64,000 nucleotides of DNA from Owenia fusiformis (lineage: Eukaryota > Annelida > Polychaeta > Sabellida > Oweniidae). The notes below the pieces were generated by a model, which was not told where the DNA came from, made no database searches, and was given only the letters and a program-made list of their open reading frames with translations. Positions 13,158 through 23,710 of this stretch are shown piece after piece; positions within the stretch are counted from its first letter, which is position 1; each line of letters starts with the position of its first letter. Made by a program: the position numbers and the translations under genes. The stretch lies in the NCBI GenBank assembly GCA_903813345.2, contig CAIIXF020000011.1, forward strand, positions 35,868,166-35,932,165. The letters are read 5' to 3'.

Positions 13158-13984
13158 AGGCTGATATCGAAAGATTTGTCCGCTGTGACGGAGCATGCTA
13201 TTTTTCAAAAAAAAACACTAAGAATACTTCACGATTTATTTTTTAACTCATATCTTTCGTTATACCATACAAAATTACTTACTCCATGCAATGGATATAT
13301 CAATTGCGGGTCACTTTCACTTCTGTTTGAAATCCAATTACGCTGGGAAGAAAAGCTATTGAAATTGGCGCCGGAGTATCATACTTCAAAATGTACCATT
13401 TCTTGTTTAACTTTCTAATGGCACGATATAGTGACACGATAATATTTACACATGGTTTCAGCATAACTATGAAGGTATAAATGAGATATTGATGTATTTG
13501 GTCTTTTTAATTCTTTTATAAAAATAATGTTTAATTTTTTTGTCCGCTGTGACGGAGCAGTTGCAAATGTGAACTGTGAAAATGCTCCGTCACAGCGGAC
13601 AAAAAATATTAATATTATTTTCTATGAAAAAAATTAAAATGACCAAATGCATTAATATATCATTAATACATTCAGAGTTATGCTGAAAACATATGTTAAT
13701 ATTATCGTGTCACTATATCATGCCATTAAAAAGGTAAAAAAGAAATGGTACATTTTAGAGTTTGATACTTTGGCGCCGTTTTCAATAGATTTTACTCCTA
13801 GCGTTATTGGACTTCAAACACAAGTGAATGTTACACCCAAATGATATATCCATTGCATGGAGTAAGTAATTATCTTTGATATAACGAAACATATGGGTTA
13901 AAAAATAAATCGTGAAGCATTCTTAGTGTTTTTATGAAAAATAGCATGCTCCGTCACAGCGGACAAATCTTTCGATATCAGCCT
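13158..13984. mobile_element. Foldback element B with four GTCCGCTGTGACGGAGC boxes
   Basis: The outer 43 bp (13158-13200) are perfectly inverted at 13942-13984, beginning 'aggctgatatcg'. The arms of about 400 bp stay alignable throughout. The 19-mer 'tgtccgctgtgacggagca' stands near both outer ends and again at both inner ends (13541-13559 and, inverted, 13583-13601), leaving only a 23-bp loop. The element therefore looks like two head-to-head copies of a smaller unit bounded by this box. It sits in the 3' UTR of the LINE. The 80-residue open frame in the left arm is not considered real. Confidence 0.9.
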
Positions 13985-14087
13985 GGATTAAATTGCCGCT
14001 AATGTTGAAAAACCTTGGCAATTAGTAATTATTGTAATTGAATGTAAATGTTTATATTAGTAATAAATTGATAACATGAAAAAAAAA

Positions 14088-14467
14088 TTTAGACAAATGG
14101 AGTTTAGACCATTGCAATTTAGACAAATGGAGTTTAGACCATTGGAATTCAGATAAATATAGTTTAATAGACTATTGGGATTTAGACAAATGGAGTATGG
14201 ACCATTCAGATTCAGACAAATGGAGTATGGACCATTGGGATTCAGACAAATGGAGTTTGGACCATTTGGATTCAGACAAATGGAGTTTAGACCATTGGGA
14301 TTCAGACAAATGGAGTTAAGACCATTGGGATTCCGACAAAAGGAGTTTAGACCATTGGGATTAAGGCAAATGGAGTTATTAGACTATTGGGATTCAGACA
14401 AATGGAGTTTAGATCCTTGTGATTTAGACAAATGGAGTTTAGACCATTGCGATTTAGACAAACGGAG
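14088..14467 (+). repeat. 30-bp satellite, block 2
   Basis: About 13 units continue block 1 after the LINE insertion, with the same consensus. The 124-residue open frame across it comes from the 30-bp period. Confidence 0.9.
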
Positions 14468-14894
14468 TTCGAACTCCCGTGCAGTGATATATCACTGCGG
14501 CGGGCAGGTATCTCACCGTAAGCATGGTAACATCGTAATAAACAACTGACGTGATTGGTTCTAGTCCCATGCTCATGTCGCGTGATTGTAAAATTTAGAC
14601 AATTTCATTGGTTGAATTGCGCGTATTAACTAATAAACAACACGTGCGGTAAACTTTTATCAACACAACTTTTACTCAGAATTCCTTCCGCGGGGATTTC
14701 CTCTTATATTTCATTGATTTTGGAAAATTTTGACAAAATAATTATTGGTGAACATAAAAGAACATATATTTTATAAGTTGTGTGAAAAACAAGTACATCT
14801 GTGACAAAAAGGGGGACTATCTTCCCCAAATTTTGGGGATTCCATAATCTGCCCGCCGCAGTATCTATACCGAGACACTGCATAGGAGTTCGAA
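14468..14894. mobile_element. TIR element interrupting the satellite
   Basis: It starts 'ttcgaactcccgtgcagtg' and ends 'cactgcataggagttcgaa'. The inner pieces 'actgcggcgggcag' (left) and 'ctgcccgccgcagt' (right) are also inverted. It is about 427 bp, GC-richer at the ends, with no ORF. Satellite units stand immediately on both sides, which defines its limits to within a few bases. Confidence 0.75.
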
Positions 14895-15115
14895 ATGGAG
14901 TTTAGACCATTGCGATTTAGACAAATGGAGTTTAGGCTATTCGGATTCAGACAAATGGAGTTTAGACCATTGGGATTCAGACAAATGGAGTTAAGACCAT
15001 TGCGATTTAGACAAATGGAATTTAGACTATTGGGATTCAGACAAATGGAAATGAGACCATTGCGATTCAGAAATATGGAGTTTAGACCATTGGGATTCAG
15101 ATAAATATAGTTTAA
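14895..15115 (+). repeat. 30-bp satellite, block 3
   Basis: About 7 units of the same 30-bp consensus between two insertions. Confidence 0.9.
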
Positions 15116-15339
15116 CCTCTTGAATACCCAGAGTGACGGATATATCCGTCACAAATGAAATAAGACTGGTGCCCAGAGGGACGAGAAAATCCGTCACAAA
15201 ATTTGTCACAAAAATTGCTCTCATTTGAACAATTTTCATCCAATTTACACAAAAATTGTTTTAAAACGTGTAGAAATGATCTCTGCCGTCCAATTTTACT
15301 AAGCTGAGCATCTAAAGTTGTATAGGTATGTAATAAAAT
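15116..15339. other. Non-satellite insert with 20-bp perfect palindrome
   Basis: About 220 bp of unrelated sequence splits the array. It contains the perfect palindrome 'gtgacggatatatccgtcac' (15133-15152) and further 'ccgtcaca' copies at about 15190. Its own ends are not resolved, so its class is unknown. Confidence 0.5.
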
Positions 15340-15885
15340 GTCAAAAGGTGGTTAATAGACTATTGGGATTTAGACAAATGGAGTATGGACCATTGGGATT
15401 CAGACAAATGGAGTATGGACCATTGGGATTCAGACAAATGGAGTTTAGACCATGTGGATTCAGACAAATATAGTTTATACCATTGGGATTCAGACAAATG
15501 GAATTTAGACAATTGGGATTCAAACATATGATAGACCATCTGGATTCAGTTAAATATAGTTTAGACCGTTGGAATTCAGACAAATGGAGTTTAGACCATT
15601 GGAATTCGAACATATGATAGACCATCTGGATTCATGGAAATATATTTTAGACCATTGGGATTCAGACAAATGGAGTTTTGACCATTGTTCAAATGACAAA
15701 TAAGGTTGAGACTGTGGGGATTCACACAAATGGAGTTAACTCCATTGGATTCAGACAAATGGAGTTTAAACCATTTGGAATTTGGATAATTAAATGGAGT
15801 TTAGATTATTGTGATTCTGACAAATGGAAATTAAACCAGTGTCATTTGGGTAAATGGAGTTTAGACCATTAGGATTCGGACTAAT
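15340..15885 (+). repeat. 30-bp satellite, block 4
   Basis: About 18 units, more degenerate toward the right (15690-15885), where unit length varies. Confidence 0.85.
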
Positions 15886-15890
15886 GGAGT

Positions 15891-16906
15891 CACGCCCGGT
15901 GATCGTCCAAAAATGATGGAGGGGGGATTAGGCAATTTCTGCAAGAAAACTCAACAAATTTGGAAGATTTATTTTTTCAAGAGAAAATTTACAACTGAAT
16001 TGCCAGATGAATAGGCGCAGTGCATGGCAAAATATGTTAGGTAATCTAGTATTTTGTTTGAACTGATACCCTTCTAAGATTTGAGATCTATTAAAAAAGG
16101 CGCATCATCATCAATGTGCAAAAATCAATGTTTTTGGTATAAATCGGACAACAATGGTCTACACAACCTGTAATAAATAGGTATAAAGGACGTTATTATC
16201 ACAATACCAATGACATTGCTCACTTTTTAAAATTAGTTTCCATGCGTTATACAAAAAATAATCGAAATAAATTAATTTGGGATGGAGGGGGGGATCGGAT
16301 GGAGGGGGGGGATCACGTGTATACAAGACATGATAAGACATGCTACTTGAATTTATCCTTATGACCCCAAATTTTCCAATTTTTCATTCTCCGGAGATAT
16401 AATATCCAGTTTCTTACTGGGGTACTGAGTTTAGTTTTTTAAATGCACGAGTTCTTGTGAATTTGTTCCATCGTAAAGATATAAAAATCCCCCCTCCATC
16501 CGATCCCCCCTCCATCCAAAATTAATTTATTTCGATTATTTTTTGTATGACGCATGGAAACTAACTTTAAAAAGTGAGCAATGTCATAAGTATTGTGATA
16601 ATAACGTCCCTTATACCTATTTATTACAGATCGTGTAGACCATTGTTGCCCGATTTATAGCAAAAACATTGACTTTTGCACGTTGGTGATGATGCGCCTT
16701 TTTTAATAGATCTCATATCTTAGAAGGGTACCAGTTCAAAAAAAAAACTAGATGACCTAACATTTTTTGCCATGCACTGCGCCTATTCATTTGGCAATTC
16801 AGTTGTAAATTTTCTCTTGAAAAAATAAATCTTCCAAATTTGTTGAGTTTTCTTGCAGAAATCGCCTAATCCCCCCTCCATCATTTTTGGACGATCACTG
16901 GGCGTG
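15891..16906. mobile_element. Foldback element C (1.0 kb, arms about 420 bp)
   Basis: The left end 'cacgcccggtgatcgtcc' and the right end (reverse complement 'cacgcccagtgatcgtcc') lead into arms alignable to about 16313 and from about 16487. G7-rich 'ggatggaggggggg' runs sit at the inner edges. 'ggagt' flanks both sides (15886-15890 and 16907-16911), a possible 5-bp duplication, although the satellite itself contains this word. A related copy of the inner part lies at about 63343-63710, and a fragment of the left arm at 61709-61795. Confidence 0.88.
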
Positions 16907-16911
16907 GGAGT

Positions 16912-17540
16912 ATAGACCATTCGGATCTGGATAAATGGAGTTTAGACCCTCGCTATTCAGAAAAATTGAGTTTAGACCATTGGGATTCAGACAAATAGAT
17001 TTTAGATCATTGGTATATAGACAATTAGATTTTAAACCATTGGGATTCAGACAAATATATTTTAAACCATTGGAATTCAGACGTATAATATTAAACCATT
17101 GGTATTCAGACAAATATATTTTAAACCTTTAGAATTCAGACAAATGTATTTTAAACCATTGGGATTCAGACAAATATATTTTAAACCATTTGGATTCAGA
17201 CACATTGAGTAAAGATCATTTGGATTTAAACATATGGAGTTAAGACGATTGGGATTCAGACAAATTGAGTTTAGACCATTGTTATTTGGTAAAATTGAGT
17301 TTAGATCATTGGGATTTGGAAAAATGGAGTTTAGACCATTGAGATTGGGATAAATTGAGTTCAGACTATTGGGAATCAGACAGAATAGTTTAGACCATTG
17401 CAATTTGGAAAAATTGAGTTTAGACCATTGGAATTTGGAAAAATGGAGTTTAGACCATTGGGATTCGGGTTGAGTTTGAGTTTAAGTCATATTGACCAAG
17501 ACAAATGAAGTTTAGACCATTTGACAAATTGAGTTTACAT
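16912..17540 (+). repeat. 30-bp satellite, block 5
   Basis: About 20 units, with TATATTTTAAACC variants in the middle and 'tttggaaaaat' variants near the end. It stops about 20 bp before the acceptor of LamG exon B. Confidence 0.9.
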
Positions 17541-17560
17541 CATTTTTTTTTATTTTTCAG

Positions 17561-17682
17561 GAATGGTGGAGCCTTATATGCTGAGTTGACAGACAGTCAA
17601 GGTTTAAGTTCTTCATACAATCTGACATTATTGGAATCTCAGGGGGCCCGACTAGATACCTCAATGTCTGATTTTTTCATAG
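17561..17682 (+). CDS. LamG-domain protein, internal exon B
   Basis: Acceptor 'tttttttttatttttcag' and donor 'gtttgt' bound 122 nt: one base, 40 codons, one base. The product NGGALYAELTDSQGLSSSYN followed by LTLLESQGARLDTSMSDFFI continues the LamG fold after 'LIKVLR'. 'SDFFIG' is the strand normally written 'lyIGGlP'. The final G joins 'GA' of exon C to give glycine, so 'FFIG-SLPD' is formed exactly at the junction. No stop occurs in the frame. The acceptor tract lies directly beyond the 30-bp satellite. The function, extracellular adhesion or matrix binding, is inferred from the domain only. Confidence 0.82.
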
Positions 17683-17959
17683 GTTTGTTTTTTTGAAATA
17701 ATTCATGGTTGGTCGTATGTTTTGCCAATTTTAGAAGTAGTAAATGATTGCATAGATATTATGTTTTATTGTCTTCCATGATTATTGCGTTAGATAAACA
17801 AGTTTAGTATGACATAAGTTTTATACTTTTCTGATATTTTTTGTTATTATTTTCTGATTATTATGGCTTAGTTAAGATCCCATTTAGATACCATCTAATT
17901 ATAAACTCGATTTGTATCTCATAAACAACATTTTTAGATATCTTATATGCCAATTTTAG
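17683..17959 (+). other. LamG-gene short intron (277 bp)
   Basis: Donor 'gtttgt' and acceptor 'gccaattttag'. It is AT-rich and contains no repeat copies, in contrast with the preceding intron. Confidence 0.7.
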
Positions 17960-18123
17960 GAAGTCTACCTGATTTAACCTTGGCAACAGGAGGAATTTAT
18001 GAGCATGGCTTGCGTGGATGTTTAGCTCAGCTATCTTCACAGTTGAATGAAAATACATGGGACACCATACATCTTCAGGATGACGCATCTGGTGGTAGAG
18101 GAATAGCAATATGTGAAACATGA
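17960..18123 (+). CDS. LamG-domain protein, last visible exon C
   Basis: After the 'ccaattttag' acceptor the frame reads SLPDLTLATGGIYEHGLRGC, then LAQLSSQLNENTWDTIHLQD, then DASGGRGIAICET, with TGA at 18121-18123. 'GLRGC' and the final 'IAIC' carry the two cysteines that form the usual LamG disulfide, so the domain is complete at its C-terminus. Either the protein stops two residues after the domain, or the cryptic donor 'gtgaaa' at about 18112 is used and the gene continues. The last about 60 bp of this exon are the seed of the 59-bp minisatellite that follows. No transmembrane segment follows the domain, so a secreted end or an alternative isoform is possible. Confidence 0.8.
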
Positions 18124-18776
18124 ATATTCACCCAAATGCATCATGTGGCCGAGGAATAGCAAAATGTGAAACATGAATATTCACCCACATTATGATGCAT
18201 CAGGTGGTCGAGAAATAGCATAATGTAAAACATAAATATTCACCCAAATTATGATGCATCAGGTGGTCGAGAAATAGCATAATGTGAAACATGAATATTC
18301 ACCCAAATTATGATGCATCAGGTGGACGAGGAATAGCAAAATGTGAGACATGAATATTCACCCAATTTATGATGCATCAGGTTATCGAGGAGTAGCATAA
18401 TGTGAAAATGAATATTCTCCCAAATTATGATGCATCAGGTGGACGAGGAATAGCAAAATGTGAAACATGAATATTCACCCAATTTATGATGTATCGGGTG
18501 ATCGAGGAATAGCAAAATGTGAAACATGAATATTCACCCGAATTATGATACATCTGGTGGTCGATGAATAGCTATATGTGAAACATGAATATTCACCCAA
18601 ATTATGATGCATCAGGTAGTCGAGGAATAGCAAAATATGAAACATGAATATTCACCCAAATTATGATGCATCGGGTGGTCGAGGTATATCAAATTATGAA
18701 AAATGAATATTCACCCAAATTATGATGCATCAGGTAGGGGGTTGAGGAATAGCAAAATGTGAAACATTCATTAACT
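18124..18776 (+). repeat. 59-bp minisatellite derived from LamG exon C
   Basis: About eleven further copies of the segment 'gatgcatcaggtggtcgagg' plus 'aatagcaaaatgtgaaac' plus 'atgaatattcacccaaatta'. The first unit of the series is the genuine exon end (18068 onward, 'gacgcatctggtggtagagg'). Each copy therefore carries a mutated version of codons for D-A-S-G-G-R-G-I-A-x-C-E-T and the TGA. The unit length is not divisible by 3. If the TGA is used, the array is 3' UTR. Confidence 0.88.
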
Positions 18777-19759
18777 CAAATGTGATATTTCTATGCATTC
18801 CATTAGTTCCCATTAAGGTAAGTGACATAATGATCTGGAAATACTATAAATATTATAGTAATTTGTTGTTTTCGCAAGCATCTTGATTTTGTTAAGGAGT
18901 TGTATCAGTAATATAGTTTACAATAGAAATCACTCAGGATCTCATTCTTTGATATGATACACGTGTTCTGATCCATGAATGAAACGAGAAATTCATGAAC
19001 AAATTATGGAAAAACATTCTATCTAGTAATCTACACAGGAAGTTGTGGCTTTCTTGATGAGTTTTAATTGATTAATGAGAGGAGAATAAGTGGAAACTAA
19101 TAGGCAATTTTCATTTTTTGTATTTTACTGATGAAAAGATATAATGCCATTCCATTTTCATCTGCCTAGAATCATGATTCCTTTAAATATGTATGTTTTA
19201 TACATATTTGTGATTGTGTTAGATATAACCAAGACTTTTGTATTATGTTTTTATTAAATAAACTGTATATAACTCAAGATACTTAATGTATTTTTTATAA
19301 CCTTTCTTTAAAAATGTCTTGCATTTAATTGATTTGAATGTACTTATATGTGCAGAATAAAACAGTCAATCAGAGTCTTAGCACTCATTAGATGAAAATT
19401 TCCAATTTGAAAGCATTTGGATGTGTACAGAGCAAAGTGATGCAATACACAAATCAAAATCATGTTTTGTCAAAAGTGTTATGGACAAGATACCAAGGGA
19501 TTGCAGTTAAAGCCAATCAGTCACTTCTTAATAGCATTTTGAGCATTAGTTTGAGTCGACCAAATGAAATTAGAATTTTTCTGGAAACATACAATTACTT
19601 GACATCTCAATTTCCAATCAATCTCATCTTATAAGTTATTTGTGTCTTTGGTTGAGGGATGAATTAAGTAGTGTCTCCTTTTCGATATAAGTCTGTCATT
19701 TCACCATTAACCAATTTAACGTGTACCAATTAGATTTTACTCAACAAAAGCCAAATGTG
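18777..19759. other. Non-coding stretch, possible 3' UTR of LamG gene
   Basis: No exon recognised. An 80-residue open frame at 19392-19634 has no recognisable features. The only signal is the polyadenylation hexamer listed separately. Confidence 0.45.
19257..19262 (+). promoter_or_regulatory. Candidate polyadenylation signal AATAAA
   Basis: AATAAA lies 1.13 kb downstream of the LamG stop codon, in a T-rich context ('gtttttattaaataaactg'). It could end the LamG transcript. AATAAA is frequent in AT-rich DNA, so this is weak. Confidence 0.3.
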
Positions 19760-22700
19760 CATCATGAAACACACAGTGTAGATAAATGGTCTTATGAGAC
19801 ATAGAGTGCAGGCAAGTGAGCTTTTGATGCCATATAACACTGTGTAGGAAAGTCAGCTTATAATGCCATGAAACACAGTGTAGGTAGCTAATCATGAAAT
19901 TATGGTAGCTTATCATGAAACATACAGTGTAGGCAAGTGATCTCATCATGAAATATACAGTGTAGGCAAGTGAGCTTATCATGAAACATGCAGTGTGGGC
20001 AAGTTAGCTTATCATAAAACATACAGTGTTGGCAAGTAATCTAATCATGAAATATACAGCGTAAGGCAAGTGAGCTTATCATGAAACATACAGTGTAGGC
20101 AAGTGATCTCATCATGAAATATACAGTGTAGGCAAGTGAGCTTATCATGAAACATGCAGTGTGGGAAAGTAAGCTTATCATGAAATATACAGTGTAGGCA
20201 AGTGAGCTTATCATGAAACATACAGTGTAGGCAAGTGATCTCATCATGAAATATACAGTGTAGGCAAGTGAGCTTATCATGAAACATACAGTGTAGGCAA
20301 GTGATCTCATCATGAAATATACAGTGTAGGCAATTGAGCGTATCATGAAACATACAGTGTAGGCAAGTGATCTCATCATGAAATATACAGTGTAGGCAAG
20401 TGAGCTTATCATGAAACATGCAGTGTGGGCAAGTTAGCTTATCATGAAATATACAGTGTAGGCAAGTGAGCTTATCATGAAACATACAGTGTATGCAAGT
20501 GATCTCATCATGAAATATACAGTGTAGGCAAGTGAGCTTATCATGAAACATACAGTGTAGGCAAGTGATCTCATCATGAAATATACAGTGTAGGCAAGTG
20601 AGCTTATCATGAAACATGCAGTGTGGGCAAGTTAGCTTATCATAAACCATACAGTGTTGGCAAGTAATCTCATCATGAAATATACAGTGTAGGCAAGTTA
20701 GCTTATCATGAAACATACAGTGTAGGCAAGTGATCTCATCATGAAATATACAGTGTAGGCAAGTGAGCTTATCATAAAACATACAGTGTTGGCAAGTGAT
20801 CTCATCATGAAATATACAGTGTAGGCAAGTGAGCTTATCATGAAACATACAGTGTAGGCAAGTGATCTCATCATGAAATATACAGTGTAGGCAAGTGAGC
20901 TTATCATGAAACATACAGTGTAGGCAAGTGATCTCATCATGAAATATACAGTGTAGGCAAGTGAGCTTATCATGAAACATACAGTGTAGGCAAGTGAGCT
21001 TATCATGAAACATGCAGTGTGGGCAAGTTAGCTTATCATGAAACATACAGTGTAGGCAAGTGATCTCATCATAAAATATACAGTGTAGGCAAGTGAGCTT
21101 ATCATGAAACATACAGTGTGGGCAAGTTAGCTTATCATAAAACATACAGTGTAGGCAAGTGATCTCATCATGAAATATACAGTGTAGGCAAGTGAGCTTA
21201 TCATGAAACATACAGTGTAGGCAAGTGAGCTTATCATGAAACATGCAGTGTGGGCAAGTTAGCTTATCATGAAACATACAGTGTAGGCAAGTGATCTCAT
21301 CATGAAACATACAGTGTAGGCAAGTGAGCTTATCATGAAACATGCAGTGTGGGCAAGTGAGCTTATCATGAAACATACAGTGTAGGCAAGTGATCTCATC
21401 ATGAAACATACAGTGAAGGCAAGTGAGCTTATCATGAAACATGCAGTGTGGGCAAGTTAGCTTATCATGAAACATACAGTGTAGGCAAGTGATCTCATCA
21501 TGAAATATACAGTGTTGGCAAGTGATCTCATCATGAAATATACAGTGTAGGCAAGTGAGCTAATCATGAAACATGCAGTGTGGGCAAGTTAGCTTATCAT
21601 GAAACATACAGTGTAGGCAAGTGATCTCATCATGAAATATACAGTGTTGGCAAGTGATCTCATCATGAAATATACAGTGTAGGCAAGTGAGCTAATCATG
21701 AAACATGCAGTGTGGGCAAGTTAGCTTATCATAAAACATACAGTGTAGGCAAGTGATCTCATCATGAAATATACAGTGTAGGCAAGTGAGCTTATCATGA
21801 AACATACAGTGTAGGCAAGTGATCTCATCATGAAATATACAGTGTAGGCAAGTGAGCTAATCATGAAACATGCAGTGTGGGCAAGTTAGCTTATCATGAA
21901 ACATACAGTGTAGGCAAGTGATCTCATCATGAAATATACAGTGTTGGCAAGTGATCTCATCATGAAATGTACAGTGTAGGCAAGTGAGCTAATCATGAAA
22001 CATGCAGTGTGGGCAAGTTAGCTTATCATAAAACATACAGTGTAGGCAAGTGATCTCATCATGAAATATACAGTGTAGGCAAGTGAGCTTATCATGAAAC
22101 ATACAGTGTAGGCAAGTGATCTCATCATGAAATATACAGTGTAGGCAAGTGAGCTTATCATGAAACATACAGTGTAGGCAAGTGAGCTTATCATGAAACA
22201 TGCAGTGTGGGCAAGTTAGCTTATCATGAAACATACAGTGTAGGCAAGTGATCTCATCATAAAATATACAGTGTAGGCAAGTGAGCTTATCATGAAACAT
22301 ACAGTGTGGGCAAGTTAGCTTATCATAAAACATACAGTGTAGGCAAGTGATCTCATCATGAAATATACAGTGTAGGCAAGTGAGCTTATCATGAAACATA
22401 CAGTGTAGGCAAGTGAGCTTATCATGAAACATGCAGTGTGGGCAAGTTAGCTTATCATGAAACATACAGTGTAGGCAAGTGATCTCATCATGAAACATAC
22501 AGTGTAGGCAAGTGAGCTTATCATGAAACATGCAGTGTGGGCAAGTTAGCTTATCATGAAACATACAGTGTAGGCAAGTGATCTCATCATGAAATATACA
22601 GTGTTGGCAAGTGATCTCATCATGAAATATACAGTGTAGGCAAGTGAGCTTATCATGAAACATACAGTGTAGGCAAGTTAGCTTATCATGAAACATACAG

Positions 22701-22980
22701 TGTTGGCAAGTAATCTCATCATGAAACATACAGTGTAGGCAAGTTAGCTTATCATGAAACATACAGTGTAGGCAAGTGATCTCATCATGAAATATACAGT
22801 GTAGGCAAGTGAGCTTATCATGAAACATGCAGTGTGGGCAAGTTAGCTTATCATGAAACATACAGTGTTGGCAAGTAATCTCATCATGAAATATACAGTG
22901 TAGGCAAGTGAGCTTATTATGAAACATACAATGTGGGCAAGTTAGCTTATCATGAAAAATACAGTGTAGGCAAGTGAGCA
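19760..22980. repeat. 33-bp satellite, about 97 units, with higher-order structure
   Basis: The basic unit is 'tcatgaaacatacagtgtag' plus 'gcaagtgagctta' (33 bp). Two main variants alternate (gcttatcatgaaaca and tctcatcatgaaata), often as 66-bp pairs, with a third variant 'gcagtgtgggcaagtta'. Because 33 is divisible by 3, minus-strand frames stay open for 476 and 312 codons (MFHDKLTCLHC repeated), and the other minus frames are also partly open. That argues for a by-product of the period and not a protein. The first 200 bp are degenerate. Confidence 0.95.
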
Positions 22981-23420
22981 GTGGTACTTAGCCACCAGTT
23001 TTAACCAAATTATATTTGAGAAACATGGAAATGTGACCTGATCATGTATTTATAGAATCATGATTCATTGAATCTCTGAATATATATTGAAATATATTTT
23101 GCCTATCATGATTCTATAACATTCTACTGTAGCTCCCGACCTAGAAATCACATTTTTCAAAGGAAAATTATTTTACAGTTGAAACATATTTTTAAGACAA
23201 CATTCGGAGGTAACTCTATATGAAGATTTCAAGTATGAAAATTTGGTAGTGAAGTGGTAGCGAAGCATAATCAAACAAAACGAATGTTTTTAAATTATGT
23301 ATTACAGTAAATTTATTTAAATATTTATTGTTGTTCCAAACAATGCTATTATTCTACATGATGACTGGAAGGTTAAAACAATTACCCCACATAATTGTCA
23401 TAACTTTCCACATATTATAA
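22981..23420. other. No gene seen
   Basis: AT-rich unique sequence between the 33-bp satellite and a MITE. It contains 'agaatcatgattc', a short palindromic word also present at 19170. Confidence 0.5.
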
Positions 23421-23710
23421 GGGAGGTTAAGCTACACGTTTTAGATAGAATTTGAATGGGTAATAGTTAGTATGTCCCATGCCACATGGATTACTGTCCA
23501 TTTCTCACTTGTTAGGGACTTGCTTACATCTATTTCGTCCATACCTTTATACCCAGTTGTGCAAGTTAGTACAGTCTGGGAATTTAAAGTACTTTATGAC
23601 ATTGATTTTATTCCAAGGTACAGATAAGAAGGTGACATCAGTCCCCAGAGGACTATGCTATATACACTTCACGGGCAAGTTCTCTTAAAAACGTGTAGCT
23701 TATCCTTCCC
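23421..23710. mobile_element. MITE, family GGGAGGTTAAGCTACACGTTTT, copy 1
   Basis: The left end 'gggaggttaagctacacg' and the right end 'cgtgtagcttatccttccc' are imperfect inverted repeats, 290 bp apart. A second full copy lies at 56974-57208 and a single end at 53455. Open frames inside (69 and 80 residues) overlap the inverted ends and are not supported. Confidence 0.75.

Larger units (their letters stand above)
12501..14087 (+). mobile_element. LINE 3' end inserted in the satellite and itself interrupted
   Basis: Three frame-shifted open stretches give the familiar C-terminal part of a non-LTR RT ORF. The first is 12505-12618, with 'LWNDLPPDTR' and 'SFKRLVREYKSW'. The second is 12633-12917, with 'LCHCGVPMTTMHFLLKCPL', the CxC..H...C finger. 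The third is about 12900-12999, with 'FGNTNLDDTMNEALIHIVSW', ending TAG. The 3' UTR resumes after foldback B and ends in A9 at 14079-14087. 'tttagacaaa' flanks both ends (12489 and 14088), consistent with a target duplication inside the satellite. It is non-functional, with frameshifts, 5' truncation and an insertion. Confidence 0.8.
5795..17560 (+). other. LamG-gene intron between exons A and B (11.8 kb)
   Basis: Inferred from donor 'gtaaga' at 5795 and acceptor 'tatttttcag' ending at 17560, with matching codon phase. It is packed with repeats listed separately: a 233-bp tandem duplication, foldbacks at 11.3-12.2, 13.2-14.0 and 15.9-16.9 kb, a LINE tail, and a 30-bp satellite that reaches to within about 20 bp of the acceptor pyrimidine tract. 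From 5795 to 9340 and from 10010 to 11160 I see nothing recognisable. Confidence 0.65.

Noticed and set aside
14175-14549. 124-codon frame with GFRQMEFRPL repeats
   Set aside because: The 30-bp satellite; the frame runs on into an inserted TIR element.
20045-21475. 476-codon minus-strand frame with repeated MFHDKLTCLHC
   Set aside because: It is the translation of the 33-bp satellite; other frames are open too, and no start, splice or domain context exists.
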